Assembly (NCBI GenBank): GCA_025201375.1
Contig: JAIWZP010000088.1
Coordinates: 1 to 64,000 of the forward strand
Direction: 5' to 3'
Source: Gongronella butleri
Taxonomy: Eukaryota; Mucoromycota; Mucoromycetes; Mucorales; Cunninghamellaceae
Length of the DNA: 64,000 bases
The position numbers and the translations under genes were made by a program. The notes below the pieces were generated by a model. It had not been told where the DNA came from and searched no databases. It saw only the letters and a list, made by a program, of their open reading frames with translations. Of this stretch, positions 1 through 11,589 are shown in pieces. Every line of letters begins with the position of its first letter. Positions within the stretch are counted from its first letter, which is position 1.

Positions 1-727
1 TCATGTGGCAAGGCCAGCGGCAGTCAAATGGCAACGTCGGCGTCTCACCCGGCCCTACGACGCCCGTGTCCAATGATGCAAAAGAAGGTCAGATCGTCAC
101 CTATCAGGTAAGAATGAACAAAAGAACCATGGAGGGCATTTGTGGACCGTTGTTGGGGCGACAAGTCGCGTGTGTTACTTACCTTCTGGTTTTTTTCTTT
201 TTTTTGGGTTATTAGGACGAGGAGAATGGCATCTTGGGGTGTGAGCATTACCAGCGTCAGTGCAAGTTGCAGGCGAATTGCTGCCAAAAGATCTACCCGT
301 GCCGATTTTGCCATGACGACTCCGAAAGCCATGCCATTGTGCGCACCGACACCAAATTTATGTTTTGTATGCATTGCAAGTCGCTGCAGCCCGCAGCCCA
401 GACGTGCGCCGGGTGCCAAAAATCTGTCGCTGCCTACTATTGCGACAAGTGCAAGCTCTGGGACGACGACAAGAACAAATCCATCTTCCACTGCGACGCC
501 TGCGGCATCTGTCGAAAGGGCAAGCCGGAAGACTTTTTCCATTGCCATAAATGCAACGTCTGCATGGCCATTGCTATGCTCAATTCCCATCGCTGCATCG
601 AAAGAAACCTCGAGTCCGACTGCCCCATCTGCGGCGAGTACATGTTCACAAGCACCACCACCGTCATCTTCATGGTAAGAAAAAAAAAAAAGGGACGCAC
701 GCGCTTGGCATGATCTCTTACCCCTTG

Positions 728-758
<31 letters not shown>

Positions 759-1207
759 GTCTGACGCGCTAGCCTTGCGGCCATTGTATCCACAAGGAAT
801 GCTATCGCGATTATATCCAGCGGTCGTACCAGTGCCCGACATGCCTAAAGTCGTTGTTTGACATGTCCGAGTACTTTCAGCGTCTGGACCGCGAATTGGA
901 GCGCCAGTCGATGCCGTCCGAGTACCAAAAATTCGAGTCGGTCATCTTTTGCAATGATTGCGAGAAAAAGTCGCGCGCAAAGTACCACTTTTTCTATCAC
1001 AAGTGCAAGCACTGCGATTCCTTCAATACCACGGTGCTGCGAACCGAATCAAATACCTCCTCGGCAAGCGACCCTGCCGATCCCAACGCCGCGTCACCCG
1101 CGACAGACGACGACAATGATAATGGCCATGCCGACGACCGAGGTGCACCAGCTGATCTCGCTTTATTACAACAACAGGACACCAACAGAGACACGGACGC
1201 TACTTGA
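1..1207 (+). CDS. CHY zinc finger/RING E3 ubiquitin ligase (5' partial)
   Basis: This is the C-terminal 332 residues of a RCHY1/PIRH2-like RING ubiquitin ligase, which in this family moves ubiquitin from an E2 enzyme to target proteins. Exons are 1-107 (frame from base 3), 216-674 and 773-1207; both introns are phase 0. In order, exon 2 carries the end of the CHY finger (GCEHYQRQCKLQANCC), a CTCHY zinc region with many CxxC pairs, and the first half of the RING (CPICGE). Exon 3 completes the RING (PCGHCIHKEC, CPTC) and adds a C-terminal zinc ribbon (CNDC, CKHC), then an acidic tail. The RING is therefore split by an intron holding a run of about 29 T. An ATG at base 3 could be a start, but family proteins usually extend further, so I treat the gene as cut by the window edge. 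The fold assignment is firm; the substrate is unknown. Confidence 0.9.
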
Positions 1208-1387
1208 TGGATCCCCCCAAGCATCCGATCAAAAGGAAAAAAAAAGATGTTGCCGACGTGTGTGTTTAATCGGCACTCTTACTCCCGTCGCACCCGCCCC
1301 TTCTCTCCAATACTGTATGTGTCCCTTTCGTTGTCTTCTTTTTAAATAGTTATTGATTTTGCTGCTCTCCCCCCTTCTCATCGTGTA

Positions 1388-1393
1388 AATAAA
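1388..1393 (+). terminator. Poly(A) signal of the CHY/RING gene
   Basis: A perfect AATAAA lies about 180 bases after the stop codon and before the repeat-rich region begins. Confidence 0.5.
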
Positions 1394-1419
1394 CGGACGT
1401 ATTGTCTAACTTTCATTCT

Positions 1420-1650
1420 TGGCCCGTCGTGCCCGTATTGCTGCAGAAGTGCAGATCGATGAAACCAAGAATTCGTTATTTTCACAAATTCAATATACGG
1501 TATGATAGGGTATATTGATTCTTATGATAAAATATTTCGTGGATCGCGGTGAGACTGGTGCCCAGCACGCCAGCAGGAGGGAAGTGACAAACTCAAACGT
1601 CATTTTCTGATTGTTTTTTTGCTTGCCCGATGAACGGCATTACTGTATTT
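1420..1650 (+). repeat. Partial copy of repeat family R1 (5' part)
   Basis: This segment shares the order 'cacaaattca', 'aatatttcgtggatcg', 'aacgtcattttc' and a 'tttgcttgcccgatg' stretch with the starts of the R1 copies near 46.1-46.37 kb and 59.6-59.76 kb. No coding frame is conserved. The 1.65-2.05 kb stretch after it is AT-rich, holds several TAC(A/T)GTA heptamers, and shows no gene. Confidence 0.55.
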
Positions 1651-2069
1651 GCATGCTTGCAAAACTCATACAGTATGATATCAATCAAACATTTGATCAA
1701 TGGATGATTTGCGCCTCTTTTTTTTCAGGAAAAATGCAAACTGGAGGTAGATCAGGTCGTTGTCGAGGCAATCGCCACTTTTACGAAATTATTCAAATGC
1801 GATCCAAACGCCAAAAGCAGGGTTGGATGCTTGGATCGTTGTTAAAGCAGTGCTACAGTATTGATCATTTCCGCGTGTCTACTGTATTTGATTGCAAAAA
1901 TCATTAATACTGAGTAAACCAGAGACCAGCGTACATGCGTAGTACTGTACCAGCCAGCCGACTTGTCGACAACATTTTTGAAATTTCCGTAATTTTTCAA
2001 AGCTTTTCCACAAATTCAATATTAAAATGTTTTACTGTACAAACCTTGATTGAATCATCTCTCCAAACC

Positions 2070-3600
2070 TTTACAGTAGAATATCTCTGAGCGCGTATTT
2101 TTAACAAGACCTTGAAAACCCGATGTCAATCGGGTTGTTGTTGCGCATACAGTAATATGAATCCAGAATAGAACTGTATCGACATTTTCATATGATACGG
2201 TACTATAATTTTGACTACTGTATGTCTTCCCGGTCAAATTCTTTTTCGATCGCGATGAAAAAACTGGCACCATTCAAAAGAGACACGCTCGGACGTCATT
2301 TTCAGAATGTTTACAACGTACCGTATTTGTCCGATGTGTGACATTTGTACATACGGTACGCCTGTGAAAGCCATTATTCAATCATTTCAAAAAATTTCAA
2401 CCTCGGTGTTCTCGGAAGCGAATTACTACTGTTGTAGTTAGCACATACAGTAGCGCCTTTAACGTGTCGAAGGCACTGTTGAATCTCCATCAAACGAGAC
2501 CAGCAGTTTCACCGATGGATGGCTTAAACTAGCGGAGAAAATCCACTTTTTCATCAAAATTTTTGATCGCGACTTGCTACTGTAGATAACGGCCTAACAA
2601 ACAAGTGATTTTTATTACAGTTCTACAAACAAACAGGGCAGCAAAACATCTATAAAATGAGATGGCTTGTTGCAGCACGTTTACATGGTTTTGAACTTTT
2701 TGCATCGATCATTTCACCAGCCTGCTGTTCAGTCAGCACAAAAATGTGCAAAACAAAAAAATAAAAAAATAAGAAAAAAAATAAAAATACCATGTAATCT
2801 ACTGTACACACTTAATTTGGAAGTGTCAAACCTTAAATTTTTGTAAAAAAGTCTTGCCCAACGTTGGCAATTTTCTCTGTCGATCGGCGTTCATGCGTCA
2901 TTCTTTGGGCTGTTTTCTTACTTTTGGGGCGACCTGCCGTTTTGCCTGCCAATGGCAAATTGTCAAACTTACCTGTTTGGAATGCATTGATCACTCGGAG
3001 TTCGAATTTACCCAAATTAGAATTTTCTGAGATTGAAATGTGTGACCCCTGGGTGACCCCTGAATTTTTCAAAATTGGTCGTGGCGCTTTGAGGGTTTAA
3101 GCTTTTTTGTTGCAAATTTTGCGCTGAACACGATGCGGCTATTTTTGAGTGGGCTTGGCCGTGCAGATTACGAGATGGATGCAAAATAGTAAAATTAGGA
3201 GGTTTTTGGCATTTTTGAGTGCAAAAAAAATCAGGCGGATTTGTCTTGAGCACTGGTTCGTAGTTTAAGCCATGGTGCATTTTTCATTACCTGGCAGGTA
3301 GGCTGTAAAAAAAATTCTGGAGGCACAACAGACCAGCAAAGTCTGAAAAATACGCTCTTTGGTGTTTAATACCGTAGGTAAATGTGTACGCTTTAATTGT
3401 GTCGCGTAACGCGATGCTTTACTGTAGGCATCGTAATGATGGAGCGCATCAATTTCTGCCCACTGAGATTGAAACATGGAAGGATCAAGCGCTTTACAGT
3501 ATTTGTGTGCAAAATCCAAAACGGATGAAATTTGTGCTACTGAATAATTTCTCGGCGCTTGACGAGATGATGAGAACATGAGATGTCATAGGTATGATAT
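2070..3600 (+). repeat. Dispersed repeat R1, copy A
   Basis: About 1.5 kb aligns by eye with copies at about 46.1-48.36 kb and 59.44-60.9 kb in the same orientation. Shared landmarks, in order, are 'cggacgtcattttc', 'tcaacctcggtgttctcgg', 'actttttcatcaaaattttt', an A-rich 'ataaaaaaataagaaaa' tract, 'tcgatcggcgttcatgcg', 'tgatcactcggagttcgaa', 'ttgcaaattttgcgctgaa' and 'ttctggaggcacaacag'. No long frame survives in the copies, so it looks noncoding or decayed. I cannot see clear terminal repeats or a target duplication. The 3.6-4.29 kb stretch after it holds AT-rich sequence and then the pyrimidine-rich promoter of the mannosidase gene. Confidence 0.8.
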
Positions 3601-4288
3601 GATACAGTACGTCGTATCTTTTTTTTTTTTTTTTGCAAACGGATACAGGGCACCCTTCACGTCTACACCAAATTTGAGAGTATACTGTCTCTAGGATAAA
3701 AGGATCAGTGTTGTGGAATCAACGGTTTTTCCCTGAATTTTGTCTCCGGCTACAGCAGCCGCCAAAATGTTGCGTTTGACCTTCTGCAACCTTTGTTCTA
3801 GGCGCCGGCGCGTCGCAGCGTGCTTCAATTTACGCAGAAATATCGTTGTTGATGTGCCAATTAAAAAAAGTCGTTTAAAATAAAGTTTTATTTTTGTTTT
3901 TATTATTTTTCGCCAGAATAGCGCTTTAATTACGCATTGAATGATTGTCGATAAGACTTGGGTGATATTTTTGAAGGGGCATGCAGTATGATACTGTATA
4001 CCTAGTAGCTAGTACCTATCAGATAATGGTTGAAGAACAGAATTGGCAACAAGGTCGTCTTTGTTATTATTACTGTATTTTGTACTCCACGACCGGCCAT
4101 TCTACTGTAAACGAGAAACGCGTCGAGCGGGCCGTTCCTGCGGAGGTTTAAGAGAGACACGCACACATGACGGGATCATGCAGCCGAGTTTGTGCCACCT
4201 GAAAATTTAAAAGCCAGGATACGCCCTCCTTTTTGCTTGCGTTTGTTTCTCACCCCCTTCCTTATCCTTTTTATTCGACATATCGCCA

Positions 4289-6339
4289 ATGCTGCATTCT
4301 GTCTCCATTGGTTTATTGTTCTTGTCGTCGACGATCGGCGTGACCCAAGCTGACTATGCGTCCTCGTTCATAGACAGGCAGCAACAGGTGCTTGGCCAAC
4401 CACCCCCTGTGTACTACGACGCTGAGTATTTCTCGCCCTTGCCTTTTGCAAGTGAACTTTCCAACGAACAAAAGCAGCAAGCAGTCAAGGACGCCTTTGT
4501 ATTTGCATGGCAAGGATACCGGAAGAATAGCTGGGGTTATGATGAAAATCGCCCTGTCACGAACCAACCGGCCAATTCGAGGTAGGGCGATGATGCTGCA
4601 CGTTTTTTTTTTTTTTTTTTGTTGCCGTGCTGACGCGTGTCTTCATTTTCGCAGGAATGGCTGGGGTGCCACGATTGTCGATGCGCTGGACACGCTTTAC
4701 ATCATGGGATTGCACAAAGAATTCAAGGACGCGAGGGATTTCGTGGCGACGATCGACTGGGGCAAAGCCGACAATCTCGTTCAAGTGTTTGAGACGACAA
4801 TTCGCTATGTCGCTGGCCTGATCTCTGCCTATGATCTCTCGCAGGACAAAGTCTTTATCAAAAAGGCTGTCGACCTTGTGGACCGCCTGCTTCCAGCATT
4901 TGATACACCTACAGGCATTCCTTATCAATATGTCGACTTTAAGACGTAAAGATGACCTTAAAAAAAAGAAAAAAAAACCCGAATTGACGGGGTTGCATCT
5001 CCGCTTCCTCACACGCGCGCTTTTTTATACTGTAACTCAGGGGTCAAGGCGTCAAATCCGGCTTTCCAGAGGGCGCCTCCTGCTTGGCTGAGCTGGGCAC
5101 AGTGCAATTGGAGTTTACACGACTGTCTCAGATTACAGGGAATTGGACCTACGATCGCGTTGTAAGCCCATAGCGGCGTGACATCACATTTTATACATTT
5201 CTGACCAAGTCATTCTCGTGTTTTAACAGGGTCGCAAGGTCTACGACTCGTTCCGGAACATGAAAACAACGTACCCAGGGTTGTACCCCCATCTCATCAA
5301 TGCTGACACTGGACGACCTGTGGGCGACTACCTGACGTGGGGCGGCATGGCCGATTCGATGTACGAGTACCTGGTCAAGCAGTTTGTGCTCTCCAATGGC
5401 AATGACAAGCTTTTTAAAAAGATGTCCATCCAGTCATTGCGTGCCATGCAAGAGCATTTGCTTCAAAAGCCGCTGGAACACGACGATTTGCTCTTGTTGA
5501 CGGTGCTCAACAATGGCGAGCCCAACCCGGTCATGGATGAGTTGGTGAGGATCATTGAAGCTAAGAAAAAAAAGAACCTTGCCACTCATCGCCCATAATT
5601 TTCACAATTAGGCCTGTTTTGCACCTGGCACCCTGTTGTTGGCCAGTCGATGGATCAATGAATTAAAAGACTTTGAAGACGATGCAGAGGCTTTGCTCTT
5701 TGGATGCTACAATGCGTGGCAGGCCTCGAGGACGGGGATTGCGCCCGAGGTCTTTGGCTTTGTCAACGAAGAGGGACACGCCTATACCAACCTGTCAAAG
5801 CATCAGCGTGACCTGGCGCGCGAATTTGGCACCTTCCCCGTGCATCCCAGCTATATTCTTCGGCCAGGTAAGCGTGTTTCCAAGCGCTCATCCTTGATAT
5901 TTGCTCACTTTTTTTTTTTTTTTTTTTTTACATTTTGGCATGAAACGACTCAGAGACGCTCGAGTCCATCTTTTATTTTTACCAGTACACGGGCAATCCT
6001 TTGTACCAAGATATGGCCTGGGAGATTTTTAACGCCATACATACGTATTGTCGCGCTAACAGCGGATTTTCCGGGCTGGACAATGTGGACACATTCTTCC
6101 CGCGTTGGGATGATCGCCAGGAGAGCTTCTTCTTTGCAGAGACGCTCAAATATCTATACCTAATCTGGGACGACACTCCGCGCTTCCCCTTTGATAAGTG
6201 GGTATTCAACACCGAGGCGCATCCATTCAAAATCCCGGGATCTTGCAAGAATGACGGCAAGAATGACTGGTGGAACACCATGTTTGATACCATCGGCGTC
6301 TTGTGGAAGGACTTTTTGGCTTATTTCATCTTATTCTGA
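4289..6339 (+). CDS. GH47 alpha-1,2-mannosidase, secretory
   Basis: This encodes a 553-residue class I alpha-mannosidase, which trims alpha-1,2-linked mannose from N-glycans. Six exons: 4289-4581, 4655-4945, 5041-5161, 5230-5544, 5612-5867 and 5954-6339; all joins keep phase. A cleavable signal peptide (residues 1-21, ending VTQA) rather than a membrane anchor suggests a secreted or lumenal enzyme. Family landmarks are [18 protein letters not shown] near residue 98, an [11 protein letters not shown] segment, [21 protein letters not shown] and the terminal calcium-binding FNTEAHPF. The length matches fungal secreted GH47 enzymes. A signal peptide is also compatible with an ER degradation (EDEM-type) role, but the lack of a long C-terminal extension favours the trimming enzyme. 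It is convergent with TauD-1, with only 76 bases between stop codons. Confidence 0.93.
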
Positions 6340-6356
6340 TGAAAGCCAATCAAGCA

Positions 6357-6380
6357 AATAAATAAAACAATCAATTTATT
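6357..6380. terminator. Back-to-back poly(A) signals of convergent genes
   Basis: On the plus strand two overlapping AATAAA hexamers (6357-6366) end the mannosidase gene. On the minus strand TTTATT at 6375-6380 reads AATAAA and would serve TauD-1. The two 3' ends are almost overlapping. Confidence 0.5.
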
Positions 6381-6415
6381 ACTAAAACAAAGGACTGTGT
6401 CGCAATTTGTTTCAA

Positions 6416-8053
6416 TCAGGCTTCCTTGTTAGCCAGCTCGGCAGCCTCCTTCAAAGCTTCACGGCGCGATTTGCTCTTGGGATCAAAGTAAGGCGCCTCG
6501 GCAGTGGGTGTCACACGGAATCCGCTCCTAAAAATCAGAAAACATTCAGTCAATTGGGGCAATTGTGCCTTTTTTTTTCTTTGCACGTACCTCTTGCCGA
6601 GATCGAGGTAGTCAAAGATGGCCGAGTGGAACGTGACGCGATTGTCGTACACTATAAAAAAAGTAGAATGTTATTAAGAATTATTCTACATGGCGTTTGC
6701 TTGCGAGTTTACCGGCCACGTCGCCCTCTAGAATAAAAAACAACAATACAAAGGTGATCAGCTTTTGCTTCCATTGTAAACGTTTGATGGCTTACCCTCC
6801 CATTTGTGGCGCACTTGGAAATCGTAGCCACCGGCAATGTGCTCATAGAGCAGCTTGAGAAGCGCGTCACTCTCGTGTTTGCGGAGTTCTTGAATGTCGC
6901 GCGTGAATCCCGGCTGGACAAAGAGAGATTTCCATCCCGTGACCTAGTAAAGACACGCATGAGCCTTTTTGTCTCATCCTCGTGTCTGTTTTCTTACAGG
7001 ATGGGTACGGATCACCGGGTGGAAGACATCGTCGCGCACTTCACGACGAAGCGTGCGGCCATACTTCTCAGCCACGCGGATATGCGCATCACCATAGTGC
7101 TTGGCCGTCAGGCCTTCCAAAAACGTGCGAAGCACAGGCGACAAGCGGTCGTACTACAATAAAAACAATCAATTCGCGTCTATTCAACGGGCTTTTTCTT
7201 TTTAAAAAGAGCTTACAGCCTCATAACCATTGTACCAAACGGTGTCCTGTTGAAGTGCAACAAAAGAAAATGTAAAAAAAAAAAAAAAAAAGGGTGGTGA
7301 GAAGAATTGCGTCAATGGATTCAGCGTAGGTGCCTGGTCACTTACACCACCTGTCTTGGGAAGCACGTTGATCGTCAAAAATGTGAGACCCGCGGGCTGC
7401 TTTTCGTACGTGATGTCGCTGTGGATGCCATCCGCCGTGATGCGCTCCTTCAATTCCCTCTTGTACTCGCTGTTGAATAAAAATAGCGATGTTCAGCGCG
7501 ATTCATCTTTTCTTTTGCATGTTTTACCTATTTTCGTCCGAATAGATGGACAAAAGTTCAGGGTAGTTTTCGGGGTGGCCGCCGACGTTGTGGATGTGCA
7601 AGGGACCATAGTAGCGGCCCAGCTCGAGGGCATCAATGGGGTCAAAATCTTGCTTTTTGAAGAAAAGCACGCCACGCTCGGCTGCCAGCAACGCAAGGTC
7701 GTTCTTTTGTTGCTCCGTCAGCTTCGTCAGCTGCAGACCTTCAATCACAGTGCCAATGGTCGGCGTCACGTCGCTGACCTTGGTTGCAGCGTCCAAAATG
7801 GACGATTTCTTGGGATCCGCAAGCAAGCCAGGGTCCTTGTGCTCAAACGCTTCGATGCGTGGATACACCTTCTCAGGGAAAACCTAATAAATGCAATAAA
7901 GGGGTCTGTTAGCGGGCCATCGGGTCGTAAAAGGCAAAATAAAATGGATAAAAAAATCGACATTACGAAATAAGGGCCAACCTCGCGAGCGAGCTTGGCC
8001 AGATCAAGCTTGGATTCAGTAGCCACTGTGTTTTCAGTGTTGGGAGGAGCCAT
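6416..8053 (-). CDS. TauD-1: Fe(II)/2-oxoglutarate dioxygenase, nine exons
   Basis: A TauD/TfdA-type dioxygenase of 357 residues; fungal members include Jlp1-like sulfonate dioxygenases, which use 2-oxoglutarate and oxygen and may release sulfite. Exons in order: 8053-7982, 7883-7528, 7469-7346, 7246-7217, 7153-6998, 6943-6796, 6727-6713, 6651-6591 and 6527-6416. The iron site is visible as the HxD of IHSDITYEKQP and the distal His of IRTHPVTGW; the 2-oxoglutarate Arg is in GFTR. Two exons are tiny (30 and 15 bases), yet the joined frame matches the paralogs throughout (GDTVWYNGYEA, EEGDVAVYDNR). It is the most diverged of the five copies and differs from them in intron positions. A TATAAAAG lies 67 bases before the ATG on this strand. 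The substrate is not known. Confidence 0.92.
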
Positions 8054-9786
8054 TGTTAGTTGTTTGGAAGAGTGATTGATTAGAAAAGTAAAGATTTCTT
8101 TCAAAATTGCGTGGACGCGCTTTTATACCTTTTGATACGCGCGCGCGCACGCGCATCTTTTATTTGCTTTTTGTTCACAAGACAGCATCCTAATGACAAC
8201 AACAATGGCGTGATTCTTGAATTCTTTGGTGCAAGTGGGAAATTGCATCTAATGTGGCAATGGCTTTTGAAAATTGACCCGCATTATGGGTTTTGTGTCT
8301 ATTTGAGATCACAATCATGATGAAAGGCATACTTTTTGTAGCAATTGGGAGGGCCTTTATTTTGTTCTGCGTAGGTCTCGCCGGCTGCACCTTCGGTACT
8401 ATATCGACATTGCCGCTTGGAGAGCAATGGAGGCCAATTTCGCGCTTCTTTCACACGCGGACTTTTACAAATGGGGACAAAAGATAATCTTTTCCGTCGC
8501 AGCAGCTGGAAAGATCGCCGATAAGGCGGCGGACATGCCAGAGGCGAGGACACAGCACCAAAGGACCGGCTTTGCGCGCACAGACGCGCGCCGCTGCGGC
8601 ACCTTGAATAAATATAGCAAATTCAAACGTCGCTGCACCGCGATTCCTTGGATGTCGTGCCGCACACACCTGGGTCGACGCGCAACATGTAATTGTTATT
8701 TTTTAAGCGATTGACGCGTCACTGATGTGGATTGCTATTGTAAACGATTCAAAATCGTGTCCAAGGGCTCTCAATGGCTTCATATTTACTTTATCCCCTT
8801 AAAGTTCCATGAATGAACCCTTGTGACGCGATTGCTCAAGATGACAACGCGATGGTGGCATCGTGGTATCAGATCTGGCTGATTGGGTCATGAAATCATG
8901 CCAAAAAGTGGCACAAAGATGCCTCATTGGGCCTCCAATGGCAAGTTTTTTGTCACTCTTGCTAATAAAAAAATCGCAGAGATCATTTAGTAGCGCGGGC
9001 ACAGGCGGACAAAGGACCTTTCTTGAACAGCCCACATATTCAATAATTTCCAATTCAAATGAGCAAAAAAAAAAAAAAAAAAACTTTAGTTCAAAGACAA
9101 GGCAAAAACAAAAGAACACTGGCGTGAGAGTTGAGTCGTGAGTATCATATTTGCGAATGATTTTCATGCATAAAAAGGTAAAAAGATTCCCCATTTGGCA
9201 TACAACAACGGCAAACTCGCTCGCAAAAGCTCTCTTGCTGCCACTTGATGAATAGCAATGGATATTATTCAATACGCGCGCCCACCCGCTTTTGTTTCAA
9301 ACTTCTATTAAGCAGCCCACGTTTGTAATTCGGTCAATCCAACAAGCAAAAAAAAAAAAAAAGACATTGATCAAGGACTCGTCATAAAAAAAGAACAGTG
9401 GCGTGGGTGCTTTGTGTGATCAAAAGTGACAACAGTCGTGGGATGAATGGCGCCATTCTGGGCATTTGTAGAGTTATTCACAGCAATTGGTCCCTAAAAG
9501 GAAACTAAGACTTTGAACGCTTTGGGCAGCGTGCAAGCCGAGTTTAATTCAGAGCAAGCGCACTTGGGAACGCGCTGCAGAGCTTTTTTTCTTTTTACGT
9601 GTACAATTCACAGCGTCAGCCAAAGCATTGCAAACCCTGGTTACCTTTTAGGGAACAATTGCTCTGAGAAATCGAGAAACGCGATGCGGAGTTTTTAAAA
9701 CTGCGATTCGCGTCATAAAAAGCATCTGTCGCGATGCTCACTTTCTCTTTTTTTTATTCATTCTCTTCAAAAATAACACATCAAAC
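8054..9786. other. Divergent intergenic region of TauD-1/TauD-2 with an R3 upstream block
   Basis: There is no convincing gene in these 1.7 kb. The TauD-1 side has the minus-strand TATAAAAG at 8127-8120 and a CG-repeat (gcgcgcgcgcacgcgc) near 8138. From about 8405 the sequence matches the upstream regions of TauD-3, TauD-4 and TauD-5, for example 'cgcttggagagcaa', 'cgtcgcagcagctgg', 'cagcaccaaagg', 'gacgcgattgctcaag' and 'ctgattgggtcatg'. It also holds the shared 14-bp palindrome. Short frames here are not conserved between copies. Confidence 0.7.
9445..9458. promoter_or_regulatory. 14-bp perfect palindrome upstream of TauD-2
   Basis: GAATGGCGCCATTC is its own reverse complement and is found unchanged upstream of TauD-3, TauD-4 and TauD-5. 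Here it lies 329 bases before the ATG. A downstream TGCGGAGTTT (9685-9694) and a weak TATA-like CATAAAA follow. Binding by a dimeric transcription factor is an inference. Confidence 0.6.
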
Positions 9787-11395
9787 ATGGCTCCCAACAA
9801 CGAAACCATTCCCATTGAGCAAGTCACGGACCTCGTGCACCAAGTGGACATCAAAGGCTCTGGCAAGAAAATGGTAAGAAAGCAATGGCGAGGGTGCTGC
9901 GCTGTCCAAAGACACATTTGGCACTGACATGGTCTCGCTAGACGTTCCCTCGCGTGTCGTACCCTCCTTTAGAGCTCTTTGAGCATTGTGATCCTGGCCA
10001 TCTTGCCGATCCCAAGAAGGCATCGATTTTGGAGCAGGCATCGCAGGTCGTGGACCTGTCGCCCAATATTGGCACAGAAATCCATGGCCTTCAATTGTCG
10101 CAATTGACCGAGCAGCAAAAGAACGACCTGGCACTGCTTGCTGCCGAGCGCGGCGTCGTGTTTTTCAAAAACCAAGACATTGACTCTGACCAGCTCGTCG
10201 AGCTGGGCAAACATTATGGTAAAAACAAAGAAAATGAGACGCGACGCGTCATTGACGCGTTGATTGGTGCTTACGATTGTAACGTAGGCCGTCTGCACCA
10301 TCACCCCGTGTCTGGTCACGAAGAAAAGAATCAATATGCTCTAAGCCTTTACAGCGATCCTGCCAGGTAAGCAAAAATGCACAGTTTGGGATGTTTTATC
10401 ATCCAATCGATCTCATTACTTTATTTTGTTCACGCTCTCTCCAGCTCGCAGAAATTTCGCGCCCAGCGCGAGGGCTCGCCCATTGCGAATAGTAAAAAAA
10501 AAAAAGAGCCACTGAGAAGTTAAACACGCAAAGTCTCATATTTTCTTGCATTTTTTTTTGTTTAGCGTTGCATAGTGACGTTACTTTTGAAAAGCAACCG
10601 GCTGGACTGACGTTCTTGAAATTGGAGGTGATTCCTGCTGTTGGTGGCGACACGGCATGGTTCAGCGGCTACGAGGCGTACGACCGTCTTTCGCCTGCGT
10701 TCAGACAATTCCTCGAGGGTCTCAGCGCGACACACAGCGGTGACGTGTTTGAACGCCTGTCGCAGGTAACGGGTATCCCTCTGCGCCGCCAAATGCCGCA
10801 GGACACCGTCCACCCCGTGATACGCACGCATCCTGTTACTGGCTGGAAGTCCCTCTTTGTCCAGCCCGGTTTCACACGCTCCATTGTCGGCCTACGTAAG
10901 CACGAAAGCGATACGCTTCTCAAGCTTCTCTTTGAGCATCTGGCGGGCGGTTATGGTAAGTTTTGTAAAAGAAAATGAAAGCGTGGAGCAATGCCACGCA
11001 AATTATGCAATTATTTTCCCGCTCACGCTATTATTTCTCGTTACCAGACTTCCAAGTGCGCCACAAGTGGTCGCCTGGTGACGTTGGTAAACATTTACAA
11101 AGGAATCAACAGCTGTTGAACCAAGCTAATACCCCGATTTATAATTTTTTTTAATTTTTTTTTAGCCATTTGGGACAATCGCATCACGAATCACTGTGCC
11201 ATCGCTGATTTTGAGAACAATTCTACTCGGTAAGAAAAAAATATCTTTAAAAAGGGACGGTCAGACTCTCTGACAAGCATTTTTTTCTTCTTCAAAAGCT
11301 ATGGTTTCCGTGTCACCCCTCAAGCCGAGGTACCTTACTTTGATCCCAAGAGCAAGTCGCGCCGCGAGGCTCTGAAGGAGCAAAAGGCCCAATAG
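9787..11395 (+). CDS. TauD-2: Fe(II)/2-oxoglutarate dioxygenase, eight exons
   Basis: A 359-residue TauD-type dioxygenase. Exons: 9787-9873, 9942-10218, 10288-10366, 10445-10491, 10566-10955, 11048-11086, 11166-11229 and 11299-11395. Exon lengths (87, 277, 79, 47, 390, 39, 64, 97) are identical in TauD-3 and TauD-5, which supports every join. The iron ligands are H166 and D168 (LHSDVTFEKQP) and H252 (IRTHPVTGW); the likely 2-oxoglutarate Arg is R268 (GFTR). No signal peptide is seen, so it is probably cytosolic. Intron 2 carries a conserved GAGACGCGACGCGTC. The family often acts on sulfonates such as taurine, but other fungal members hydroxylate other acids, so the substrate is open. Confidence 0.93.
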
Positions 11396-11589
11396 GGCTC
11401 AATATCTAGGCCAGTGACTAGACCAAATTATTATATTGCGACAGTAAAGATATTTTTATTGTATTTTTCGTGGGCGCTACCAGATAATTTGTCAGTCTTA
11501 CTGCACAACGTGTAACGAACAAATGTCGAGAAAGACTGCAGCAAGGTTAACGCGTAGCATCAAAGACGACCTTGTGCGTCAAAAGCAGG

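Noticed and set aside
45..842. 265-codon minus-strand frame opposite the CHY/RING gene
   Set aside because: It runs across introns and poly-T tracts of a well-supported plus-strand gene and contains long Lys homopolymers from those tracts.
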